Below, piece after piece: positions 47,291 to 54,874 of a stretch of 54,874 bases of DNA; positions within the stretch are counted from its first letter, which is position 1, and each line of letters begins with the position of its first letter. This DNA is from Deinococcus sp. (GTDB lineage: Bacteria > Deinococcota > Deinococci > Deinococcales > Deinococcaceae). A program made the translations under genes and the position numbers. The notes under the pieces were generated by a model that was given only the letters and a program-made list of their open reading frames with translations, was not told where the DNA came from and ran no database searches. The stretch is taken from contig NZ_JAUNHK010000005.1 of assembly GCF_030523985.1 (NCBI RefSeq), positions 3,843-58,716 on the forward strand, given 5' to 3'.

Positions 47291-48262
47291 ATGACGGCAC
47301 AGACGGTGACGGGGCCAGTCGCGGCGACAGAACTCGGCATGACTTTGCCCCACGAACACGTGATTTTCGGTTACCCAGGTTACGCGGGCGACGTGACGCT
47401 CGGGGGCTTCGACCACGCGGCGGCGCTCGCGGCCTGCACGGAGACGGCGCGGGCGCTGCTCTCGCGGGGCATCCGAACGGTGGTGGACGCCACGCCGAAC
47501 GAATGCGGGCGCAATCCGGCTTTCCTGCGCGAAGTCAGTGAGGCAACGGGGCTACAGATTCTGTGTGCGACGGGCTTTTACTACGAGGGCGAGGGGGCGA
47601 CGACCTACTTCAAGTTCCGGGCCTCACTGGGTGACGCCGAGTCGGAAATCTACGAGATGATGAAGACCGAAGTGACCCAGGGCATCGCCGGAACAGGTAT
47701 CCGCGCCGGGGTCATCAAGCTGGCGAGCAGCCGTGACGCCATCACCCCCTACGAGCAGATGTTTTTCCGGGCCGGAGCCAGGGTGCAGCGTGAAACCGGG
47801 GTACCCATCATCACCCACACGCAGGAAGGCCAGCAGGGGCCACAGCAGGCCGAACTGCTGACCTCGCTGGGGGCCGACCCCGAACGCGTCATGATTGGGC
47901 ACATGGACGGCAACACCGATCCGGCCTACCACCGCGCCACACTGCGCTACGGGGTCAGCATCGCTTTTGACCGTCTGGGACTTCAGGGTCTGGTCGGCAC
48001 CCCCACCGACGCCGAGCGGCTGGAAGTCCTGACCACGCTGCTGGCTGAAGGTCATGCCGGTCGGTTGCTGCTCTCGCACGACAGCATCTGGCACTGGCTG
48101 GGGCGCCCGCTGCCCATGCCGGAGGTCATCTTGCCCGCCGTCAAGGACTGGCACCCGCTGCACCTGTCTGCTGACATCCTGCCCGAGTTGCACAGGCGGG
48201 GCATCACGGCCGAGCAGATAGAGCAGATGACGGTGGGCAACCCGGCACGGTTGTTCGGGTAG
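47291..48262 (+). CDS. phosphotriesterase-like lactonase
   Basis: A 323-residue amidohydrolase with two metals. The full ligand set fits: H21 and H23 (LPHEHVIFG), carboxylated K143 (VIKLAS), H176 (IITHTQEG), H204 (MIGHMDG) and D264 (LLSHDSIWHW). The family hydrolyses lactones, including acyl-homoserine lactones or delta/gamma-lactones, with weak organophosphate activity. I recognise it as the D. radiodurans enzyme studied as DR_0930 (DrPLL). The ATG at 47291 follows AGGAGG; an ATG at 47252 in frame overlaps the TAGCAT -10 box (47248-47253) and is less likely. Terminator at 48281-48309. Confidence 0.95.
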   Translation: MTAQTVTGPVAATELGMTLPHEHVIFGYPGYAGDVTLGGFDHAAALAACTETARALLSRGIRTVVDATPNECGRNPAFLREVSEATGLQILCATGFYYEGEGATTYFKFRASLGDAESEIYEMMKTEVTQGIAGTGIRAGVIKLASSRDAITPYEQMFFRAGARVQRETGVPIITHTQEGQQGPQQAELLTSLGADPERVMIGHMDGNTDPAYHRATLRYGVSIAFDRLGLQGLVGTPTDAERLEVLTTLLAEGHAGRLLLSHDSIWHWLGRPLPMPEVILPAVKDWHPLHLSADILPELHRRGITAEQIEQMTVGNPARLFG

Positions 48263-48280
48263 AACGAACAGCAAAAGGAA

Positions 48281-48309
48281 GCGGCACCGGAGATGTTTCC
48301 CGGTGCCGC
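48281..48309. terminator. bidirectional terminator hairpin
   Basis: GCGGCACCGG (48281-48290) pairs perfectly with CCGGTGCCGC (48300-48309), loop of 9. On the minus strand TTCCTTTT follows. It separates the convergent lactonase and glycine-zipper protein genes. Confidence 0.8.
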
Positions 48310-48326
48310 TCCTGCTGTCGAAAAGC

Positions 48327-48926
48327 TCAGTGACCGCCCTGTCCGGTGCGTTCGCTCTGGAGCTTGCCGCCGCCTTCCACGTCCTCAAGGCGCACGGCCC
48401 CGCTGCGGCGCATGATGCTGAGGGCTTCGTCGGTGCGGCTGCCGCTGGGGTCACGGGCAATCACCATGGTGTGACCGCCGCGCACGCTGGCCTGAATGCG
48501 CTCGGCCTGGGCCGCAGGCACGCCCATCTGACGCAGCAGCTTGACGTGGTCGCCGTGGTCGCTGCCTGCCAGTGCCCCGAACAGGAAGCCCATGCCGCCG
48601 CCGCCGATGGCCCCGAACAGCATCGCCATCAGTGCGCCGTCGCTGTAGATCTGGGTTTCGGGAATCAGGCGCAACAGAATCCACACCGGAATCAGCAGCG
48701 CGACGCCGATGAGTGTGCCGTAGACCGTGCCCTTGATGGCCGTCCCCGCACCGCCGGGCGCTCCGGCTTCGGGGCTAACGCCCGTGGCACTGGCAATTTC
48801 GTTTTCAGCGACCACGTCGGCCAGAGCAAAACCAAGGTGTTCACGGGCAAAGCCGCGTGCCTGCAGGGCGTTCAGGGCTTGCCGGGCCTGCGCGGGTTCG
48901 GGAAAAAGGGCGACGACGCTTTCCAT
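48327..48926 (-). CDS. glycine-zipper membrane protein, general-stress-protein-17M-like N-terminus
   Basis: A 199-residue protein. The first 45 residues (ESVVALFPEPAQARQALNAL, then GFAREHLGFALAD) fit the small domain of general stress proteins 17M/YflT type. Then a Gly-rich double membrane hairpin (about 75-130, TLIGVALLIPVWILL and AIGGGGMGFLFGALAG) with glycine-zipper spacing, and a C-terminal soluble part. Such proteins associate with the envelope under stress; no reaction is known. ATG 48926 stands 7 bases after TAAAAA (48934-48939, minus), a leaderless start; a long open frame upstream is the shadow of the next gene. Confidence 0.75.
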   Translation of the reverse strand: MESVVALFPEPAQARQALNALQARGFAREHLGFALADVVAENEIASATGVSPEAGAPGGAGTAIKGTVYGTLIGVALLIPVWILLRLIPETQIYSDGALMAMLFGAIGGGGMGFLFGALAGSDHGDHVKLLRQMGVPAAQAERIQASVRGGHTMVIARDPSGSRTDEALSIMRRSGAVRLEDVEGGGKLQSERTGQGGH

Positions 48927-49038
48927 ACCCTGTTTTTTACCATGTTCGCGGGGTGCGGCGCGAGGGACAGAAAGACTGCCAGGGTCAGCCAACATTTGCC
49001 CCGCACGGCGCTTCCCCTGCCCTCCTATACTTGCCCCC

Positions 49039-50043
<1,005 letters not shown>

Positions 50044-50084
50044 AGCAGCCCAGGGGCTGAGCAGCACAAGGAAGCAGCACATAG

Positions 50085-50122
50085 AAAAAGCGGAGACGAT
50101 GGGAAGGCTCATCGTCTCCGCT
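50085..50122 (-). terminator. terminator of the beta-helix protein gene
   Basis: AGCGGAGACGATG (50089-50101) pairs perfectly with CATCGTCTCCGCT (50110-50122), loop of 8; on the minus strand five T (50085-50089) follow. It also lies just past the stop of the convergent polyprenyl synthase gene. Confidence 0.88.
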
Positions 50123-50148
50123 GCTTGGTCAGGGCCGAGTTCGGGTGC

Positions 50149-50637
50149 TCAGAACGAGCGGCACTGGTCTTCTTTGTTCCCGTCTACCCGGTTGCCGCTT
50201 CCGCTGATGCCGCTGTTGCCCTGGCATTGCAGGTTGCCGCCCACATTGTTGCTCCGTACGAGTACCGGCCCACTGTTCTTCTCGAGCTGAATGTCACCGT
50301 TGACCCTCACGTTCTGGAGGGTCACGCGGCCTCCTTCCTTGAGCTGAATGCTTCCGCCGACGCTGCCTCCCGACACACTGACCGAGCGCAACCCCTCGGA
50401 CTGGACGTTGCCGCCGACCCGTGCCGAGTTCATGACCAGGGTGCCGCCACGCTCTACCTTGACATTGCCGTCGACCACCGTGCCGCTGAGGGTGCAGGTC
50501 GCGCCACGCGGCACCACGATGTCACCGTCGATGCTGCGTGCGCCGATGCCGCCACTGCAACGCACCTCGTCGGCCTGCGCCGTGCCCAGGGCCGTGAGGG
50601 GAAGGAAAAGGAGCGCCGAAAGCCAGAACTTTTTCAT
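50149..50637 (-). CDS. secreted repeat protein, bactofilin-like or right-handed beta-helix type
   Basis: A 162-residue protein with a signal peptide (about 1-22, WLSALLFLPLTALGTAQA). The mature part is a series of short repeats with Gly-Asn/Val and D/E-G-x-V steps (GDIVVPRGA, GTVVDGNVKVERGGT, VGGNVQSEG, VGGSIQLKEGG, VNGDIQLEKN, VGGNLQCQG), each about 19-22 residues, like a beta-helix coil. Two Cys at the ends (DEVRCSGG and CRSF) could clamp the fold. No enzyme motif. It may be a structural envelope protein. TAGCCT (50644-50649, minus) lies 6 bases before the ATG. Confidence 0.8.
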   Translation of the reverse strand: MKKFWLSALLFLPLTALGTAQADEVRCSGGIGARSIDGDIVVPRGATCTLSGTVVDGNVKVERGGTLVMNSARVGGNVQSEGLRSVSVSGGSVGGSIQLKEGGRVTLQNVRVNGDIQLEKNSGPVLVRSNNVGGNLQCQGNSGISGSGNRVDGNKEDQCRSF

Positions 50638-50774
50638 AGACCCAGGCTAGGGGCGCTTCCTTAGACCGGCCTCCACAAGGGCTTAACGCGGCTTAACCCG
50701 GACGGGTTTCGGCACTTTCGGGAAGGACAAGCAAGCTGGAACCGCTTCCGTGCCCTGCGCCGTATGCTGAAGAG

Positions 50775-52697
50775 GTGCTGACCCCCGAACTCGTCTCACG
50801 CCTGCGCCCCGCTTTCGACGACGACCGCGACGCCGATACCTTTTTGCTGCGGCTGGAACGCTACGGCCCCGAACTGGCCGACAACCTGCGGGCGGTGTAC
50901 GGCGAGCAGGCCGAGGCGCTGCTGGCGGAACTCCTTGAAGTCATGCTGCACGCCTACCACGCCCGCCCCGCTGACCTGCGGCGGCTGGACGAGGCGCGGC
51001 TGCTGCGCCCCGACTGGCTGCAAGCGCCCGACATGGTGGGCTACGTCGCCTACGCCGACCGCTTTGCCGGAACCCTCAAGGGCGTCGGTGAAAAGGTCGG
51101 CTACCTGCAAGACCTGGGGGTCAAATACCTGCACCTGATGCCGCTGCTGCGCCCCCGCGACGGCGAAAACGACGGCGGCTACGCGGTACAGGACTACCGG
51201 GCGGTGCGCGAAGACCTCGGCAGCATCGACGACCTCTCGGCACTGGCGCGTGACCTGCGCGGCCAGGGCATCAGCCTGGTGCTCGATCTGGTGCTCAACC
51301 ATGTGGCGCAGGAGCACGACTGGGCGGTGCGGGCTAGAGGAGGCGAAGCGGCCTACCGCGACTATTTCTATGTCTACCCTGACCGTGAGCAGCCCGACGC
51401 CTTCGAGCAGACACTCCCCGAGGTGTTTCCCGACTTCGCGCCGGGCAACTTCACCTGGGACGAGGCATTGCAGGGCTGGGTCTGGACGACCTTCAACCGC
51501 TACCAGTGGGACGTGAACTGGAGCAACCCGGCCGTCTTCCGCGAGTATCTGGACATCATCCTGACGCTGGCGAACCGGGGGGTAGAGGTCTTCCGCCTTG
51601 ACGCCATCGCCTTCCTGTGGAAACGGCTGGGCACCGACTGCCAGAACCAGCCCGAAGTTCATCACCTCACCCACGCGCTGCGGGCGGCGACCCGCGTGGT
51701 GGCTCCGGCGGTGGCGTTCAAGGCCGAGGCGATTGTGGCGCCGGGCGACCTGATTCATTACCTCGGCTCGCGTGACCACCACGGGCGGGTGTCGGATATG
51801 GCCTACCACAACTCGCTGATGGTGCAGATGTGGAGTGCGCTCGCCTCGCGGGACGTGCGGCTGCTGGCGGCGGCGCTGGCGGCCTTTCCGCCCAAACCGA
51901 CCAACACGACCTGGGGCAGCTACGTCCGCTGCCACGACGACATCGGCTGGGCCGTTTCCGACGAGGACGCGGCGCGGGTGGGCCTGAGCGGGCCAGAGCA
52001 TCGGCGCTTTCTGTCCGACTTTTACAGCGGCGACTTTGCGGGCAGCTTTGCGCGGGGCCTGGTCTTTCAGCACAACCCGCAGACGGGCGACCGCCGCATT
52101 TCCGGCACCGCCGCCAGTCTCGCCGGACTGGAGCAGGCACTCAAAAGTGACGACCCGGCGCGGGTAGACGATGCCCTGGGCCGCCTGCTGCTGCTGCACA
52201 CACTGATGCTGGGCTTCGGCGGGGTGCCGCTGCTCTACATGGGCGACGAGTTGGCGCTGCTCAACGACTACGCTTTTGCCGACACCCCCGAACACGTCGC
52301 CGACAACCGCTGGGTTCACCGCCCACGGATGGACTGGGCGCTGGCAAAGGCGATTCAGGCCGACCCCACGCTGCCCGCCGCCCGCATGAATGCCGGGGTG
52401 CGCCATCTGCTCGCCGTGCGCCGCCGCACCCCGTACCTGCACGCCAGCATCGAGAGTCGCCCGCTGCCCAGTCCCGACCCCTGCGTGCTGCTGCTGCTGC
52501 GCGAGCATCCGCTGGGCGTGATGGTGCAGGTCTACAACTTCAGCGAACACCAGATTCAGTTTCCGGCCTACGTGCTGCGTGACCAGTTGGGGGACGGGGC
52601 GCGTGATCTGCTCTCGGACAGTCACTTTCACCTTACCCGCCCGACGCTGACCCTCGCCCCATTCCGGGCGCTGTGGCTGGTGGGGGCCGAGGCTTAG
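50775..52697 (+). CDS. amylosucrase (GH13)
   Basis: A 640-residue glycoside hydrolase family 13 enzyme that makes alpha-1,4-glucan from sucrose. The catalytic triad is visible: nucleophile D276 (EVFRLDAIAFL), acid/base E318 (FKAEAIV) and D388 (RCHDDIGW). The N-terminal helical domain (1-90) and a domain B' like region follow the amylosucrase layout rather than that of other GH13 members. I recognise it as the D. radiodurans amylosucrase. It starts with GTG at 50775, 6 bases after TATGCT (50763-50768), without a ribosome site. The following repeat begins 5 bases after the stop. Confidence 0.95.
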   Translation: MLTPELVSRLRPAFDDDRDADTFLLRLERYGPELADNLRAVYGEQAEALLAELLEVMLHAYHARPADLRRLDEARLLRPDWLQAPDMVGYVAYADRFAGTLKGVGEKVGYLQDLGVKYLHLMPLLRPRDGENDGGYAVQDYRAVREDLGSIDDLSALARDLRGQGISLVLDLVLNHVAQEHDWAVRARGGEAAYRDYFYVYPDREQPDAFEQTLPEVFPDFAPGNFTWDEALQGWVWTTFNRYQWDVNWSNPAVFREYLDIILTLANRGVEVFRLDAIAFLWKRLGTDCQNQPEVHHLTHALRAATRVVAPAVAFKAEAIVAPGDLIHYLGSRDHHGRVSDMAYHNSLMVQMWSALASRDVRLLAAALAAFPPKPTNTTWGSYVRCHDDIGWAVSDEDAARVGLSGPEHRRFLSDFYSGDFAGSFARGLVFQHNPQTGDRRISGTAASLAGLEQALKSDDPARVDDALGRLLLLHTLMLGFGGVPLLYMGDELALLNDYAFADTPEHVADNRWVHRPRMDWALAKAIQADPTLPAARMNAGVRHLLAVRRRTPYLHASIESRPLPSPDPCVLLLLREHPLGVMVQVYNFSEHQIQFPAYVLRDQLGDGARDLLSDSHFHLTRPTLTLAPFRALWLVGAEA

Positions 52698-52701
52698 AGC
52701 C

Positions 52702-52746
52702 GTTGATGATGGATGATGGTTCCGCTTCGCTGATGGATGATGGAAA
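52702..52746. repeat. TGATGG-type repeat after the amylosucrase gene
   Basis: Composed of ATGATGGATGATGG twice around CCGCTTCGCTG. It matches 29905-29949 (rpoB-rpoC gap) at 40 of 45 positions, and a degenerate copy is at 40587-40616. It lies within the 162 bases between the amylosucrase and hspR genes. Confidence 0.8.
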
Positions 52747-52776
52747 AGGAGGCTTGCGACAGCTCCCCGCCCCAGG

Positions 52777-52832
52777 CCATTTGCCATCCGCCATCAGCAA
52801 GCGCAGCCCCTGCCATCAGCGGCGCAGCAACC
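52777..52832. repeat. degenerate repeat, CCATCAGC type
   Basis: The segment holds CCATCCGCCATCAGCAAGCG and TGCCATCAGCGGCG, which resemble the opposite-strand form of the neighbouring TGATGG repeat. It ends right at the hspR operator. Confidence 0.45.
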
Positions 52833-52852
52833 TTGATTGCGGTATACTCAAC
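52832..52852 (+). promoter_or_regulatory. HAIR-like HspR operator over the hspR -10 box
   Basis: CTTGATT (52832-52838), seven bases, then ACTCAAC (52846-52852). This fits the HAIR consensus CTTGAGT-N7-ACTCAAG at 12 of 14 positions. The -10-like TATACT (52843-52848) lies inside it, so bound HspR would block transcription of its own gene. No -35 box is seen. Confidence 0.78.
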
Positions 52853-52859
52853 TCCGCTT

Positions 52860-53591
52860 ATGGGTTCGGACGCCAAACATCGCCCTGTGTACGTCATCTC
52901 GGTGGCGGCGGAACTGGTGGACATGCATCCCCAGACGCTGCGGCTGTACGAACGCAAGGGTCTGATTCGTCCGGGGAGAAGCAGCGGCAAGACGCGGCTG
53001 TATTCCGAGCGCGACATCGAGCATCTGCGCGAAATCCGACGGCTGACCCAGGAACTCGGCGTCAACCTCGCGGGCGTCGAGGAAGTCATGCGCCTTCAGC
53101 ACCAGCTCGACGACTTGCAGCAGGAATTCGAGGCCGAAATCGAGCGCATCGAGGACGAACTGCGCGAACAGGCCCGGCCCCAGGCGCTTCCTTCGTCGGG
53201 TGCGGCCCTCGACCCGCGTGACCGACCCGTCTACGTCATCTCCATCGCCGCTGAGCTGGTGGATATGCACCCCCAGACGCTGCGGCTGTACGAGCGCAAG
53301 CAGCTCATTCGTCCGGGACGTTCCAGCGGCAAGACGCGGCTGTACTCCGAGCGCGACATCGAGCATCTGCGCGAAATCCGGCGGCTGACCCAGGAACTCG
53401 GCGTCAACCTCGCGGGTGTCGAAGAAATCATGCGCCTGCGTCACGAACTCGATGCTTCCCGCTCTCATCTGGAGGGCAACGTGCGCCGCCTTCAGCAAGA
53501 CATCACCGAGCGCATGACCAAGTGGCGCACCCTGCCATCGCCGGGTGGGTCGGAAAACGTGCCGACAGGCGAAGACGAGACCGAGGACTGA
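52860..53591 (+). CDS. hspR: HspR-type repressor with duplicated DNA-binding domain
   Basis: A 243-residue MerR-family repressor of heat shock genes. It has two nearly identical HspR domains at residues 8-84 and 122-198, 72 of 77 residues the same and exactly 114 codons apart; each has the MerR helix-turn-helix (VDMHPQTLRLYERK) and the HspR wing (RPGRSSGKTRLYSERD). Each is followed by a helical, coiled-coil-like tail (DLQQEFEAEIERIEDELRE; then a second of different sequence). Typical HspR is a single domain of about 130-150 residues. ATG 52860 stands 11 bases after TATACT. The HAIR-like site suggests autorepression. No dnaK operon is next to it. Confidence 0.92.
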   Translation: MGSDAKHRPVYVISVAAELVDMHPQTLRLYERKGLIRPGRSSGKTRLYSERDIEHLREIRRLTQELGVNLAGVEEVMRLQHQLDDLQQEFEAEIERIEDELREQARPQALPSSGAALDPRDRPVYVISIAAELVDMHPQTLRLYERKQLIRPGRSSGKTRLYSERDIEHLREIRRLTQELGVNLAGVEEIMRLRHELDASRSHLEGNVRRLQQDITERMTKWRTLPSPGGSENVPTGEDETED

Positions 53592-53669
53592 ATTGACGGT
53601 CAGAACTCTGCAAGAGCTTGGCCTGTAGACTGCCAGCCGCCAGGCTCTTGGCTTGCGCCACTCCCTTCT

Positions 53670-54650
53670 ATGTCTCCCGCCTTTTCCTCCACCGATGTCC
53701 CGCCCTTCCCACCGCTTGGAGAGGGGCAAGGCCCGTTCGGTGAAGAAGGCGGGGGAGAGGGCTTCGACCCTTCCCGGCCCCGTGACTTGTGGGTGGTCGG
53801 TGACGTTCACGGCGCACACGACAAGCTCCGCGCCCTGCTGATGCGGGCGGGCTTGATTGACCGGGCAGGCAACTGGACGGGCGGGCGGGCCCATCTGGTG
53901 TTTCTGGGCGACTATGTGGACCGTGGCCCCGACGGCGTCGGCGTGCTGCGGCTGGTGCAGCAGCTGGAGCGGCAGGCCCGGGGAGGAGGGGGGCAAGTCA
54001 CGGCGCTGCTCGGCAACCACGAAGTCATGTTTCTGGCGGCGGCGCTCTTTCGCAGTCACGACCCCCAAGACCGCCTGGGATTCATGGAGTACTGGCTGAG
54101 CAACGGCGGGCAGCTCTGGGATTTGGAGCGGCTCGCGCCCGAGGACGTGACCTGGATTCAGTCGCGCCCCCTCCTGGCGCGGGCGAGCGACTGGCTGCTG
54201 GTGCACGCCGATTCGGTGTTCTACAGCAGCCTGGGCAGCAGCCTGGAAGACGTCAACAGCCACGCCGCCGACATGCTGCGCAGCCGTGACCCCAGCGTAT
54301 GGGGAGCCTTCGCCAACGCGTTCGTGGACCGGATGAACTTCGTCGGTGCCCCAGGGGTCGCCAACGCCCGCCATCTGCTGGAGCGCTACGGCGGGCAGCA
54401 ACTCGTGCACGGGCATACCCCCACCGCGCTGCTGTGCGAGAACGTTCTTTATCGGTCAGACGACCCGACGGTTCCCCTCAGCTACGCGTCCGGACTATGC
54501 GTGGGGGCCGACAGCGGCATGGCGTATTTTCCCGACGCCGGATTCATCGCCCAGCTCGGCTATCCCGAGTGGGGCGAGCCGCAGGTGCAGCAGGTGGTCA
54601 AGCTGCCTCCGGGGATTTTCGGGGCGGCGTCCTTTTTGCCCGTGCTCTAG
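53670..54650 (+). CDS. calcineurin-like (PPP-type) metallophosphatase
   Basis: A 326-residue phosphoesterase with the full PPP metal-site series: GDVHG (44-48), GDYVDRG (80-86, D81, D84, R85), GNHE (115-118), a His in VHADS and GHT near 250. These are the motifs of bacterial PPP Ser/Thr or Tyr phosphatases (Shewanella-type) and of ApaH-like enzymes; the long C-terminal region does not settle which. Residues 1-38 are a Gly/Pro/Glu-rich tail. TAGACT (53625-53630) is the likely -10 box, about 40 bases before the ATG; only a weak ribosome site is seen. The repeat copy B follows. Confidence 0.9.
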   Translation: MSPAFSSTDVPPFPPLGEGQGPFGEEGGGEGFDPSRPRDLWVVGDVHGAHDKLRALLMRAGLIDRAGNWTGGRAHLVFLGDYVDRGPDGVGVLRLVQQLERQARGGGGQVTALLGNHEVMFLAAALFRSHDPQDRLGFMEYWLSNGGQLWDLERLAPEDVTWIQSRPLLARASDWLLVHADSVFYSSLGSSLEDVNSHAADMLRSRDPSVWGAFANAFVDRMNFVGAPGVANARHLLERYGGQQLVHGHTPTALLCENVLYRSDDPTVPLSYASGLCVGADSGMAYFPDAGFIAQLGYPEWGEPQVQQVVKLPPGIFGAASFLPVL

Positions 54651-54669
54651 ACTCAGGATTCTTCCTGCT

Positions 54670-54742
54670 GATACGGATTCCGCTTAATTCCTGCACAGTC
54701 GGAAAGGCACCGCCTGTGCAGCCATAACGCGAAACCCGTATC
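54670..54742. repeat. palindromic small non-coding repeat, copy B
   Basis: Bases 54671-54741 match 6193-6263 at 69 of 71 positions; the two changes are A to C and T to G. The ends GATACGG (54670-54676) and CCGTATC (54736-54742) are inverted. It lies 20 bases after the phosphatase stop. Confidence 0.88.
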
Positions 54743-54764
54743 TTTTCCTACTCGCATCCGCTCG

Positions 54765-54804
54765 GATTGAATCTGAACCTAACAGATTCAATCGGAATCC
54801 GTAT
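54765..54804. repeat. inverted repeat with opposite-facing end of the small repeat
   Basis: GATTGAATCTG (54765-54775) pairs perfectly with CAGATTCAATC (54783-54793). The adjacent CGGAATCCGTAT (54793-54804) is the exact reverse complement of the first 12 bases of copy B (54671-54682). The 134-base unit 54671-54804 thus has 12-base inverted ends. Nothing else is seen to the end of the window. Confidence 0.72.
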
Positions 54805-54874
54805 GACCCTCGGTTTTCACCCGTTCCACTCGGCAGAAAGGGGCCACAAAGATTTTATTCAAAATGCTCTAAAC

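Noticed and set aside
52833..52848. TTGATT as a -35 box for hspR
   Set aside because: It is only 4 bases from the -10 TATACT. It is better read as half of the HAIR-like operator.

Overview
The window looks like a piece of the main chromosome of Deinococcus radiodurans or a very close relative. It is very GC-rich. RpoB and RpoC are of the Thermus-Deinococcus type. Several proteins match D. radiodurans proteins I recognise: a phosphotriesterase-like lactonase with metal ligands at H21, H23, K143, H176, H204 and D264, a leaderless amylosucrase, and a double-domain HspR. A radiation/desiccation-type palindrome lies in front of gyrB. Many genes begin 5 to 8 bases after a -10 hexamer with no ribosome binding site, the leaderless arrangement typical of Deinococcus. 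I see no prophage, transposase, CRISPR array or clear pseudogene; this is housekeeping chromosome with scattered small non-coding repeats.

Layout, left to right. 1-4228: the Mrp Na+/H+ antiporter operon mrpA (3' end only) to mrpG, all stop/start coupled. 4237-6189: a small unknown gene, a BON-LysM protein, a DUF1844 protein and dtd. 6189-6267: a palindromic repeat. 6263-10490 (minus): a response regulator and histidine kinase pair, a Bax-inhibitor-1-like membrane protein and a PRC-barrel protein with four internal repeats. 10648-15994: a small membrane protein, an RsuA/RluB pseudouridine synthase, RNase P RNA (rnpB), a DUF2721 protein, an AI-2E family exporter, RNase HI, an unknown, rbfA and a thioesterase. 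16073-18712 (minus): a secreted, membrane-anchored VWA protein. 18834-21601: gyrB with its promoter, RDRM-like site and leader hairpin, then a cold shock gene. 21672-25188: small envelope proteins and a four-LysM phosphodiester glycosidase. 25264-33483 (minus): rpoB-rpoC, separated by a repeat.

33722-36861: an RsmC-type methyltransferase and sigA with a histone-H1-like N-terminal tail. 36992-40557: a DUF4129-MoxR-DUF58 operon. 40695-42253: an acidic disordered protein and PPK2. 42411-42617 (minus): tRNA-Leu(UAG) and tRNA-His(GUG). 42723-46111: an acyl-CoA dehydrogenase, a 240-base stack of inverted repeats, and an ABC-2 exporter pair. 46187-50043: an endonuclease III homologue, acylphosphatase, the lactonase, a glycine-zipper stress-type protein and a polyprenyl diphosphate synthase. 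50149-54650: a secreted beta-helix-like protein, amylosucrase, hspR with a HAIR-like operator over its own -10 box, and a PPP-type phosphatase. The window ends in a second copy of the 6.2 kb repeat.

Functionally the window holds core transcription (rpoB, rpoC, sigA), DNA topology and repair (gyrB, nth, rnhA), RNA maturation (rnpB, rbfA, rsuA, rsmC) and stress regulation (hspR, csp, polyphosphate). The most notable signals are the nearly perfect tandem duplication inside hspR with its HAIR site, the gyrB control region, and two families of small repeats placed at gene ends, including inside the rpoBC operon.
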